This document shows, piece after piece, positions 1-6,700 of a DNA stretch of 11,487 bases; position 1 is the first letter of the stretch, and each line of letters starts with the position of its first letter. Origin of the DNA: Nitrospirota bacterium. Lineage in GTDB: Bacteria; Nitrospirota; Leptospirillia; Leptospirillales; Leptospirillaceae. The position numbers were made by a program, and so were the translations under genes. The notes below the pieces were generated by a model. That model ran no database searches, was not told the origin of the DNA, and saw only the letters and a program-made list of their open reading frames with translations. The stretch covers positions 1 through 11,487 of the forward strand of contig JAJZGM010000028.1 in NCBI GenBank assembly GCA_021828525.1, read 5' to 3'.

Positions 1-1
1 C

Positions 2-67
2 CATATCCATCCGACCATGGCCGAGATCGTCAAATATGTCGTAGAAGAAATGACCGGGACAGTCTGA
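2..67 (+). CDS. C-terminal end of a pyridine nucleotide-disulfide oxidoreductase (dihydrolipoamide dehydrogenase / mercuric reductase-like), partial
   Basis: The window opens inside a plus-strand reading frame that gives HIHPTMAEIVKYVVEEMTG followed by TV and a TGA stop at 65-67. The HxHPTxxE signature belongs to the C-terminal dimerisation domain of the FAD-dependent disulfide oxidoreductase family. In that family this histidine and the glutamate a few residues later form the catalytic base pair that acts at the partner subunit's disulfide. Only 21 codons are visible, so dihydrolipoamide dehydrogenase, a mercuric reductase-like protein and a soluble transhydrogenase cannot be separated. Family assignment is fairly safe; the exact enzyme is not. 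Confidence 0.7.
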   Translation, partial: HIHPTMAEIVKYVVEEMTGTV

Positions 68-119
68 AAGGATCCGACACTCTCCCGCAACTCAGGGTTT
101 TAAAGTCTTCCGGACAAAC

Positions 120-165
120 CGTCTGCCGCCCGGGGCCCTTAAGGCCGGACGATTTTCATTTGTTT
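120..165 (+). terminator. Possible Rho-independent terminator after the oxidoreductase gene
   Basis: About 50 bp after the stop codon, CGTC at 120-123 can pair with GACG at 148-151. Extra inner pairs are possible (GCC 125-127 with GGC 143-145, flanked by a wobble or bulge), and GGCC at 135-138 can pair with GGCC at 143-146 as an alternative small hairpin. A T-rich tract, ATTTTCATTTGTTT, follows at 152-165. The stem is imperfect, so this is a candidate judged by eye. It would separate the oxidoreductase gene from the diguanylate cyclase gene downstream. Confidence 0.35.
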
Positions 166-251
166 GTTCCTGTGTTAGCCTTGTCAGTATGAGATTCCAT
201 ACACCCGATCGTATCGTCTGAAGTTTCGACAGGGCTCGGCCCAGGGACACG

Positions 252-1598
252 ATGACACCTGACCCTCCTTCCGATCCATGCAGGATCCTTCTTGTCCGGC
301 CGGCCGGAATGACGGGAGACCGCTGGGACTCCATTGTCCAGACCCTGATGCAGCTCTCCGACCGGAATGTTGTGCTGGCCGGAGTCGTCGATCCTCTCCC
401 CTCCCCCGACATTCTGATCGTGGCGGATATGGACGGGATTCCGATCGTTCCACGGCTGTCCGACATCCCTTCCGACAGCTTCACCCATCTGGCAATCGAG
501 GATTCCCATCCCGACATTCTCTCCCCGGATGGAAAACCCTGGCCCCGGATCTCCTTCTCCGTCGTCTCCCTTCTGGCCGAACAGGTGGCCTCGAAAAACC
601 AGTACATGGCCATCTTCAACCGCTACAGGGCCTTTGCCCAGAGCCTGACCAACCTCATCCCCCTGGAGCGGACACTCCCCTATGAATCCCTGATCTGCCA
701 CTCCCTCCGGACCCTCCTTTCCGCCTCGGCGGTGGCCTATTGCGAAGCCCGGACACGCAACCGTTCGGTGACGATCCGGACCTCAGACCCGGAAAACCTC
801 TTCAAGGAGGACGCCATCTTCCCCCTGGCCGAGGCGGTCAGGGCTGTCCTTTCAAACCGGAACGGCTATTTCGATGATCTCGATCCCGAAAGAACAGGAA
901 TCCTGAATCCTCCCCTCACAGGGACGAGCAGGATCGTCATCTTCAAGCTTGTCCAGCGGACCTCTCCCACCATTCCCTTTCTCATGATCTTTCCGCCTCC
1001 CTTCCCTCAGGACAACCCCATCCCGGAAACCGAATTCCAGAATGCCCTGGAGCTTTCCGCGCCGGTTCTCCAGACCAGCCATGCCCTTTTTGCCCACAGG
1101 CTGGTGCTGAAGAGAAAGGCCGAGCATGATCCCCTCACGAAAATCCTGAACCGGGATTCCCTCGACTCCTTTCTGGCCTTTGCCTACCAGAATGCCAGGA
1201 CAAATCATGAACCCCTGTCGGTCCTGATGATGGATATCGACCATTTCAAGCAGGTCAACGACACCTACGGCCATGGAGTCGGAGACTCGGTTCTTGTCGA
1301 TGTGACGGGAGCGATCGGAAAGACGCTCAGATCCGGAGACGGTTTCGGACGTTACGGCGGAGAGGAGTTCGTCGTGATTCTTCCGGGGCTCGGAAAATTA
1401 CGGGCCATTCTCATTGCAGAACGGATCAGGAACGCCGTCAGGAAACTTGTCCATCCTCTGGCCGGAAAGATCACCCTGAGCATCGGAATCGCAAGTTTCC
1501 CCGAGGATGTCTCCCGGGAATCGGAACTTATCCCCCTGGCCGACCGGATGATGTATGGAGCGAAACACGCCGGCCGGGACAGGGTCCAGGCACGGTAA
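252..1598 (+). CDS. GGDEF diguanylate cyclase with GAF-like N-terminal sensory region
   Basis: This 448-residue protein ends in a complete GGDEF domain (about residues 290-447), which makes the second messenger c-di-GMP from two GTP. The start of the domain (DPLT, 293-296), the metal and nucleotide segment MDIDHFKQVND (327-337) and the active-site signature GGEEF (369-373) are all present. RSGD at 360-363 is a canonical RxxD inhibitory site, five residues before GGEEF, so feedback inhibition by c-di-GMP is expected. Residues about 120-285 have the size and helix-strand pattern of a GAF-like sensor domain, although no ligand residues can be read. Residues 1-115 resemble no family I recognise. 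No membrane segment or signal peptide is seen, so the protein is probably cytoplasmic. The start is the first ATG after a weak AGGGA. The gene stands alone, divergent from nothing and convergent with the next gene. Confidence 0.93.
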   Translation: MTPDPPSDPCRILLVRPAGMTGDRWDSIVQTLMQLSDRNVVLAGVVDPLPSPDILIVADMDGIPIVPRLSDIPSDSFTHLAIEDSHPDILSPDGKPWPRISFSVVSLLAEQVASKNQYMAIFNRYRAFAQSLTNLIPLERTLPYESLICHSLRTLLSASAVAYCEARTRNRSVTIRTSDPENLFKEDAIFPLAEAVRAVLSNRNGYFDDLDPERTGILNPPLTGTSRIVIFKLVQRTSPTIPFLMIFPPPFPQDNPIPETEFQNALELSAPVLQTSHALFAHRLVLKRKAEHDPLTKILNRDSLDSFLAFAYQNARTNHEPLSVLMMDIDHFKQVNDTYGHGVGDSVLVDVTGAIGKTLRSGDGFGRYGGEEFVVILPGLGKLRAILIAERIRNAVRKLVHPLAGKITLSIGIASFPEDVSRESELIPLADRMMYGAKHAGRDRVQAR

Positions 1599-1612
1599 CC
1601 TCTCAGGGACCC
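1582..1612. repeat. Inverted repeat spanning the convergent gene ends
   Basis: GGGTCC at 1582-1587 is an exact inverted repeat of GGACCC at 1607-1612. Both stop codons, TAA of the diguanylate cyclase (1596-1598) and TGA of the transglycosylase (1603-1605, minus), lie in the 19-nt loop. The 4 bp between the genes leave no space for a normal terminator, so this element is the only structure that could mark the transcript ends. No T-tract follows on either strand. It may be a weak bidirectional terminator or a chance match. Confidence 0.3.
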
Positions 1613-2259
1613 GGACAGGTCTCGGCTCCACGGCCTTCATAGTGCTTGAATTCGAGACTGTACCTGAGGATATGCCGGACGTAGCTCTCATGGGCAGCTC
1701 CGGTCCTGCCGGAATATCGACCGAGCATCTCCACAACATCCCCCCCGGAGAGCTTGAGATCATAAGAGAGAATGTCCGCCGCCATGCGGGCGTTCACATC
1801 GACCTCCATCAGATCCTTACGGCGGACACCCCGATAGTCCCGTCCCTCCCGCCTCCTGAAAAATTTCTGCCAGAAGGGATAATGGATCTGGAAAAGACCA
1901 TAATCCTGGCTGCTTATATTGACCGCCCCAGGATTGAAGGAGGACTCTTCCTGGGCCACGGCCACGAGAAGATAAAGGGGAAGTCCACTCTGGCGGGAGG
2001 CCCGGATCAGGGCATGACTGACCGATAGGGCCACCGGAAAAGGCTCTGTGGGACGGCTGAAACGCTCCACATATCCGACAAGGGAGAGGAGGGATGGACA
2101 AGATGAAGGAGGAGTGGTCGCCTCCACCCTGGAAGAGGGAGAAAAGGCCAGAATCGGAATGACCACAAAAAAAGCGAGACCCCATTTTAGGACAGGGCCT
2201 CGCCACCGTGGTTTTTCCTGTCTTACATTGTCGATCAGACGGAGAAGGAGCTTCCGCAT
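1603..2259 (-). CDS. Membrane-anchored or secreted lytic transglycosylase (SLT domain)
   Basis: The protein is about 218 residues from the chosen ATG. A single hydrophobic stretch, WGLAFFVVIPILAF (residues 26-39), follows a basic N-terminus and looks like a signal sequence or anchor. The rest should lie in the periplasm and cleave the MurNAc-GlcNAc bonds of peptidoglycan. The SLT signature is clear: AVAQEESSFNP has the catalytic glutamate at about residue 105 (the E of ES), and YGLFQIH follows at 120-126. The frame stays open upstream to 2457, but that extension overlaps the Fe-S carrier gene in another frame and is not credible. ATG at 2259 overlaps the end of that gene by 25 nt and has no clear Shine-Dalgarno, so translation may be coupled and the start is uncertain; a GTG inside the hydrophobic segment is less likely. 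The substrate and partner proteins are unknown. Confidence 0.85.
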   Translation of the reverse strand: MRKLLLRLIDNVRQEKPRWRGPVLKWGLAFFVVIPILAFSPSSRVEATTPPSSCPSLLSLVGYVERFSRPTEPFPVALSVSHALIRASRQSGLPLYLLVAVAQEESSFNPGAVNISSQDYGLFQIHYPFWQKFFRRREGRDYRGVRRKDLMEVDVNARMAADILSYDLKLSGGDVVEMLGRYSGRTGAAHESYVRHILRYSLEFKHYEGRGAETCPGP

Positions 2260-2558
2260 CCGCAGGAGGATTTGGCATTGGGATTCTTTATGGCAAAGCC
2301 GGAGCCGTAAAGATTTTCCACATAGTCCACCGTCGCTCCGGAAAGAAGAGGGTAGCTCTGGGCATCGATGAAGAGCTTGACCCCGGATTCCTCGACAATC
2401 TGGTCCATCTCCCCGGGAGCCTCCTCGAAGGACATGCCATACTGGAATCCATGACATCCGCCTCCGGAGACATAGACACGAAGCCCATATCCTTCCTTGT
2501 TTTCGGTTTTGAGATACTCATTGACCTTTTCAACCGCCTTTTCGCTCATCGTAATCAT
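2235..2558 (-). CDS. erpA: A-type iron-sulfur cluster carrier (HesB/IscA/ErpA family)
   Basis: This 107-residue protein matches the full length of the A-type Fe-S carriers, which receive iron-sulfur clusters from the assembly scaffold and pass them to target enzymes in the cytoplasm. The three family cysteines are present: Cys35 in SGGGCHGFQYGM, and Cys99 and Cys101 in the C-terminal CGCG. Start selection is firm: AGGAGG at 2568-2573 lies 9 nt before the ATG, while a second in-frame ATG at codon 4 is too far from it. The gene is 102 bp downstream of the zinc-ribbon gene and overlaps the transglycosylase start. The choice of erpA over iscA or sufA cannot be made from sequence alone; the symbol is the best guess because no other isc or suf genes are nearby. 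Confidence 0.92.
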   Translation of the reverse strand: MITMSEKAVEKVNEYLKTENKEGYGLRVYVSGGGCHGFQYGMSFEEAPGEMDQIVEESGVKLFIDAQSYPLLSGATVDYVENLYGSGFAIKNPNAKSSCGCGSSFSV

Positions 2559-2592
2559 TTCTTCAATCCTCCTGAAGGATAGATATGAACAG

Positions 2593-2608
2593 CGGGGGAG
2601 ATCCCCCG
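2593..2608 (-). promoter_or_regulatory. GC-rich hairpin in the leader of the Fe-S carrier gene
   Basis: CGGGGG at 2593-2598 pairs perfectly with CCCCCG at 2603-2608 across a 4-nt loop. On the minus strand the hairpin sits about 20 nt upstream of the Shine-Dalgarno of the Fe-S carrier gene. No T-tract follows, so it does not look like a standard terminator. It could stabilise or block processing of the downstream message. Function is inferred from position only. Confidence 0.4.
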
Positions 2609-2616
2609 ATGAGTGC

Positions 2617-2646
2617 AGCCGACAGGAACGAGATTCACTGCCGGCT
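2617..2646 (-). promoter_or_regulatory. Second stem-loop between the zinc-ribbon and Fe-S carrier genes
   Basis: On the minus strand AGCCGGCA (2646-2639) can pair with TGTCGGCT (2624-2617), 8 bp with one G-U pair and a 14-nt loop. It begins 14 nt after the zinc-ribbon stop codon and is followed, 8 nt later, by the GC hairpin at 2593-2608. The two tandem structures fill most of the 102-bp gap, which suggests a structured intercistronic region, possibly a weak terminator or a processing site. No T-run is present. Confidence 0.35.
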
Positions 2647-2660
2647 CTGGAAATTCAAGA

Positions 2661-2858
2661 TTAGTGGTACGCCATGATCTTTCTGTTGCGGCTCACAATT
2701 GGAGAGGGGCGATTCATCCGGTTGGAAAGAATGACCGAATCCACGATCTCTCCGCAAAGGAGGCAGCGCCAACCGCGAAAGTTCAAATACCCCGAATCAT
2801 CCTTGATGTCACTGAATTCTTCCTCGACCATTTTCCCGTGACAACGCTGGCAATCCAT
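2661..2858 (-). CDS. Small zinc-ribbon-like protein with two CxxC motifs
   Basis: This 65-residue protein carries MDCQRCHGKMVEEEF at its start and WRCLLCGEIVD in the middle. Cys3, Cys6, Cys32 and Cys35 form two CxxC knuckles that would bind one zinc. Short proteins of this kind, with the MxCxxCxGxMVEE opening, are familiar from Nitrospirota and deltaproteobacterial genomes, but I know of no assigned role. The tail after residue 45 is basic (NRMNRPSPIVSRNRK), so nucleic acid contact is possible but unproven. The start is well supported: AAGGAGG lies 6 nt before the ATG. It is the first gene after a 219-bp intergenic region with a likely promoter, and may be co-transcribed with the Fe-S carrier gene behind it. 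Confidence 0.8.
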   Translation of the reverse strand: MDCQRCHGKMVEEEFSDIKDDSGYLNFRGWRCLLCGEIVDSVILSNRMNRPSPIVSRNRKIMAYH

Positions 2859-2908
2859 CTGACTCCTCCTTCGTCTCCGGGATGAGACCCATCCCTACGA
2901 CATACTGA

Positions 2909-2914
2909 ATTATA
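2909..2914 (-). promoter_or_regulatory. Candidate -10 box upstream of the zinc-ribbon gene
   Basis: The minus strand reads TATAAT at 2914-2909, a perfect consensus -10 hexamer, about 51 nt upstream of the zinc-ribbon ATG. The -35 position at 17-bp spacing (GCGCTT) is poor, though TTGCA directly before the box gives a partial extended -10 element. Transcription starting here would cover the zinc-ribbon gene and probably the Fe-S carrier and transglycosylase genes. This was located by eye, without scoring. Confidence 0.4.
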
Positions 2915-2940
2915 TGCAAGAAGAATGCCAGATGAAGCGC

Positions 2941-2973
2941 GAATACCTATCAGCTTATCATAAAAAGGTATTC
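2941..2973. repeat. Perfect 8-bp inverted repeat (GAATACCT ... AGGTATTC)
   Basis: GAATACCT at 2941-2948 is mirrored by AGGTATTC at 2966-2973, with a 17-nt AT-rich loop. It lies 27 bp upstream of the candidate -10 box at 2909-2914, so its proximal arm falls at about the -35 region and it could be an operator. On the plus strand it is followed by TTTTC, which is too short for a good terminator. A chance match cannot be excluded. Confidence 0.35.
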
Positions 2974-3023
2974 TTTTCACGGGTGCCGCATTGGACTCCT
3001 GAATTCTCGTTTTTGATCTATAA

Positions 3024-3075
3024 AAGTGTTTCGTTATGACATATACCCAAAGGGACATCCCATTCTGAAACACTT
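3024..3075. repeat. Perfect 9-bp inverted repeat (AAGTGTTTC ... GAAACACTT)
   Basis: AAGTGTTTC at 3024-3032 pairs exactly with GAAACACTT at 3067-3075 across a 34-nt loop. It starts 3 nt after the stop codon of the candidate small membrane ORF (3078-3080) on the minus strand. The position fits a 3' end structure for the greA transcript. After the distal arm the minus strand reads TTATAGATCAAAAACG, which is AT-rich but lacks a solid T-tract, so termination by this element alone would be weak. Confidence 0.35.
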
Positions 3076-3077
3076 CC

Positions 3078-3200
3078 TCATCCACCAACGAGAATATGCG
3101 AGAGTTCCGGTCCAAAAAAAAAGATTCCAAACACAAAAAGAGCCGGGATCAGGACAACGAGAGCAAAAAGAATGAGGGTCACGATTTTTTTGATGTTCAA
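3078..3200 (-). CDS. Candidate 40-residue single-span membrane peptide downstream of greA
   Basis: A minus-strand frame with a TTG start at 3200 encodes MNIKKIVTLILFALVVLIPA (with TTG read as Met), continues as LFVFGIFFFGPEL and ends in SHILVGG. It has a KK N-terminus and about 27 almost wholly hydrophobic residues, the profile of a small inner-membrane protein or an uncleaved signal anchor. A purine-rich AAGGAAGGA lies about 8 nt before the TTG, and the frame starts 24 nt after the greA stop, which suggests co-transcription with greA. No family is recognised. The short length, the TTG start and the T-rich codons mean that it could be a chance frame, but the compositional match to a membrane helix is strong. 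Confidence 0.45.
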   Translation of the reverse strand: MNIKKIVTLILFALVVLIPALFVFGIFFFGPELSHILVGG

Positions 3201-3224
3201 GGGAGAATTCCTTCCTTGTTGCCC

Positions 3225-3701
3225 TCATTCGCCGTAGACAATATGGCAAACCTCGTATTCAATTTCTCCGGCCGGAATGCGGATCAGGACTGTTTCGCCC
3301 GCCTTTCTTCCGACCAGGGCCTTCCCGACCGGAGAGGCCACCGAGATACGGCCCCGCTTGAGGTCCACCTCTTCCTGTCCCACGATGGTGTAGACCTTTT
3401 CCTCTCCCGTCGATCCATTCCGGAGCGTCACGGTGGCCCCGAAGGTCACCCGCTCCCGATCCTGATGGGCCGACGAGACCACAATAGCCGAAGAGAGTTT
3501 GGCTTCGAGCTCCTTGATCCTGCCCTCTATGAAGGACTGCTTTTCCTTGGCCGCATGATACTCGGCATTTTCAGAGAGGTCCCCATGGGCCCTGGCCTCG
3601 GCAATGTCCTGGATGTTCTTCGCACGCTCCACTTTCTTCAGGCGGTCCAGCTCCTCCTGGAGACGGGTGTGACCTTCCCGTGTCATGGGCGTTTGGTTCA
3701 T
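3225..3701 (-). CDS. greA: Transcription elongation factor GreA
   Basis: GreA rescues backtracked RNA polymerase by inserting its coiled coil into the secondary channel and stimulating cleavage of the transcript 3' end. The 158-residue length is the same as that of the E. coli protein. The N-terminal coiled coil (about 1-75) carries the signature ARAHGDLSENAEYHAAKE, with Asp41 and Glu44 at the loop tip where the catalytic acidic residues belong. The C-terminal FKBP-like domain runs from about 80 to 158 and includes ISVASPVGKALVGRKAGE. The ATG at 3701 is preferred to the in-frame TTG one codon earlier because AAGGAGG at 3709-3715 lies 7 nt before it. The gene is 83 bp downstream of carB, so it may be read from the pyr operon or from its own weak promoter in that gap. 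Confidence 0.96.
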   Translation of the reverse strand: MNQTPMTREGHTRLQEELDRLKKVERAKNIQDIAEARAHGDLSENAEYHAAKEKQSFIEGRIKELEAKLSSAIVVSSAHQDRERVTFGATVTLRNGSTGEEKVYTIVGQEEVDLKRGRISVASPVGKALVGRKAGETVLIRIPAGEIEYEVCHIVYGE

Positions 3702-3756
3702 CAAGATCCCTCCTTCCGGATTGTTCGGGTATTGCGATTCATTTTCGTCCTCTCAT

Positions 3757-3788
3757 TTGAGCTTATCCAAAGTTCGCCTTTAGCTCAA
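3757..3788 (-). promoter_or_regulatory. Hairpin over the carB stop codon, possible weak greA promoter
   Basis: On the minus strand TTGAGCT (3788-3782) pairs perfectly with AGCTCAA (3763-3757), and inside it AAAG pairs with CTTT. The carB TGA stop sits in the first arm. No T-tract follows, so it is unlikely to be a full terminator. The same segment reads TTGAGC, 17 nt, TAAGCT, a poor match to a -35/-10 pair that could drive greA. Both readings are tentative; the element may instead mark an mRNA processing point between carB and greA. Confidence 0.3.
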
Positions 3789-6700
3789 GCCTTTTCTGAC
3801 GGAGGTATCGATCGGTGAAGTTCCTGCAAGGAGCGCAACGAATCCGGGGTTCCCTTCGTCCGGAGCGCGATCACAAGAGCCTTGGCCCCTTCGATTGTCG
3901 TGTAGTAGGGGATGTTCCGAAGAAGTGTCTCTTGGCGAATGGAAAGAGAATCCTTCTGGGCCTGTTTTCCGGAAACGGTATTGATGACGAGCTGAACCTT
4001 GTCGTCCTTGATGAGGTCGACGATATGGGGACGGCCTTCCTTGACCTTGTTGACCCTTTTTGTCCTGATTCCCTCCTGCTCGAGACGGGCAGCCGTTCCC
4101 CCGGTCGCCACCAGATCAAAGCCCAGAGATGCCAGATCCCGGGCGACGGAGACCGTTTCCGTCTTGTCCCGGTCGCTCACGCTCACGAAGACGGTTCCCG
4201 AGACAGGCAGATTCATTCCCGAGGCAACCTGGGCATCCCTGAAGGCCCCCCCGAAATCCCGGGAAATTCCCATGACCTCTCCGGTCGACTTCATTTCGGG
4301 GCTCAGAAGTGTATCGACCCCCCGGAATCGACGAAAGGGAAAGACGGCCTCCTTGACCGAGGTATAGGGGAGAAGAGGAACGGTTCTTCCGGAGAGCCCG
4401 AGGCTTTCAAGCGTTTCCCCCATCATGACGCGCATGGCCGCCTTTGGAAGGGAAAAACCGATCGCCTTGGAGGTGAATGGAACGGTCCGGGAGGCGCGGG
4501 GATTGACCTCAAGAACATAGACTGTTTCATTCTGAACAGCAAACTGGATGTTCATGAGTCCGCAGACCTCCAATGCCGCTCCAAGAATTTTCGTCTGGCG
4601 CATGATCTCCTCCTGGACCCCGCGCGACAGGGTTCTCGGAGGAATGAAGCAGGCCGAATCTCCCGAATGAATGCCCGCCTGCTCGATATGCTCAAGGATT
4701 CCGCCGATAACGATCTCCCGGCCATCCCCAATGGCATCCACATCCACTTCCGTGGCATCCGAAAAGAAGGAGTCAATCAGGAGAGGAAAGCGAAAGTCGA
4801 TTCCGGCAATCCGTCTTTTGTATTCGTTCCAGTCCTTCTCGTCATAGAGGATTTCCATGGCCTCACCGCCCAGAACATAGGAGGGGCGCACGAGGACCGG
4901 AAATCCGATTTCCCGGATTTTCTCCATTCCCCGGTCGAGATCCGAAACCAGGCCGCTCCGGGGCTGAAGAAGTCCAAGGCGGTTGATCAGCTCGCGGAAT
5001 CTCTCCCTGTTTTCGGCAAGGTCCGTCATCTCGCAGGAGGTTCCGAGCAGGGGAACGCCTGCATCATGAAGAGCTTTCATCAGCTTGAGGGGTGTCTGTC
5101 CTCCGAACTGGACGACAACTCCATGGGGGGCCTCCCGTTCGATCACCGCCAGCACATCCTCAAGGGTCAGGGGTTCGAAGAAAAGACGGTTCGACACGTT
5201 GAAGTCGGTGGAAACCGTCTCCGGGTTGCAGTTCATCATCACCGCCTCGTAGTCCATTTCCCGAAGTGCCATCACGCCATGGACGCAACAGTAATCGAAC
5301 TCCACCCCCTGGCCGATCCGGTTCGGCCCCGACCCCAGAATGAGGACCGACGGCTTTCCCCCTTTTTCCTTTTCCCACTCGGGCGCGCCCTGGTAGGTCC
5401 CATAGAGATAAGGGGTCCGGGCCGCAAATTCTCCAGCGCAGGTATCGACCGTCCGGAACCGAATCCCGACCCCCCTGCGCAGGCGCATTTCCCTGAACTC
5501 TTTCTCCTCCGTCCCGAGCAGTCGGGCGAGGGCCCTGTCTGAGAATCCGTTTTCCTTGACCTTGTGAAGAAGTTCGTCGGGGAAGAGGGGGAGGGGCTCG
5601 CCCCGAAATCCGGCGACCTCACGCTCGAGGGAGAGGATCTCTCCGATTTCACGAAGGAACCAGCGGTCGAAGCCCGTCCAGAGGGCCACGGTCTCCTCCG
5701 GGATGCCCCGGCGAAGCGCCTCGGCAATCTGGTGGATCCGCCGGTCGGAGGAGACTTTCAGGATCCGGGCGATTTCCTCCGGATCATCGGGAAGGAGTTC
5801 CGGCATCAGGTGGTCCGTTCCGTTCTCGAGAGAGCGAAGGGCCTTCAGAAGAGCCTCCCGAAAGTTGTTCCCGATTCCCATGGCCTCTCCCACTGACTGC
5901 ATCTGGGGGCCCAAGATGCGGTCGGACTGCGGAAACTTTTCAAAGTGGAACCGGGGGACCTTGACAACCACATAGTCGAGGGAGGGTTCAAAGGAGGCCG
6001 GGGTGGTTCCGGTAATCTCGTTGCCGATTTCATCGAGGGTGTATCCGATGGCCACTCGCGTGGCGATACGGGCGATGGGGAAGCCCGTGGCCTTGGATGC
6101 CAGGGCCGAGCTCCGGGAGACCCGAGGGTTCATCTCGATCACCACAAAACGTCCATCTTCGGGGTTGACCGCGAACTGGACATTGGATCCTCCCGTTTCC
6201 ACCCCGACCTCTCTCAAGATGGCGATGGAGGCGTCCCGAAGTGTCTGGTATTCCCGATCCGTAAGGGTCATGGCGGGGGCGACGGTCATGCTGTCCCCGG
6301 TATGAACTCCCATCGGGTCGATATTTTCGATGGAGCAGACAATGATGGCATTGTCCTTCCTGTCACGCACCACCTCAAGCTCGAACTCTTTCCACCCCAG
6401 GAGAGATTCCTCGACGAGGATCTCGCCGATGGGGCTCTGCTCTATCCCGAAAAGGACGGCCCGGGAAAACTCGTCCCGGTTGTAGACCACCGACTGGCCG
6501 GTTCCCCCCAGGGTGAAGGACGGACGGATCAGGACGGGAAAGGAGAGCTGGGAAAGGGCGATCTGGGCCTCATCGAGGGACTTCACGATAAAGCTTTTCG
6601 GCACGGAGAGACCGATCCTGGCCATCGCCTCCTTGAACTTGCCCCGATCTTCCGCCATTTCAATTGTTTCGATCGACGTGCCAAGGAGCTCGATCCCCAG

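Noticed and set aside
68..251. Search for a promoter upstream of the diguanylate cyclase
   Set aside because: TTGTTC and TTGTCA-like hexamers occur, but none has a believable -10 at the right distance, so no promoter is called.
2260..2457. N-terminal extension of the transglycosylase up to 2457
   Set aside because: It runs through the Fe-S carrier gene in another frame. The extra 66 residues lack any signal or domain and precede what is clearly the N-terminal membrane segment.
2783..3136. Minus-strand open frame of 117 codons overlapping the zinc-ribbon gene start
   Set aside because: It overlaps the better supported zinc-ribbon gene and the small membrane ORF in another frame. It has no ribosome site and its composition does not look like a protein family.
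3702..3704. TTG one codon upstream as the greA start
   Set aside because: The ATG at 3701 gives better spacing (7 nt) from AAGGAGG and the standard 158-residue length, with Asp41/Glu44 in E. coli numbering.
3096..3818. Plus-strand open frame opposite greA
   Set aside because: GreA on the minus strand is unmistakable, and the opposite frame has no family match.
3815..5542. Long plus-strand open frame (575 codons) opposite carB
   Set aside because: It lies wholly antisense to a well-conserved carB. The translation has no recognisable domain, and long antisense frames are expected in GC-rich coding DNA.
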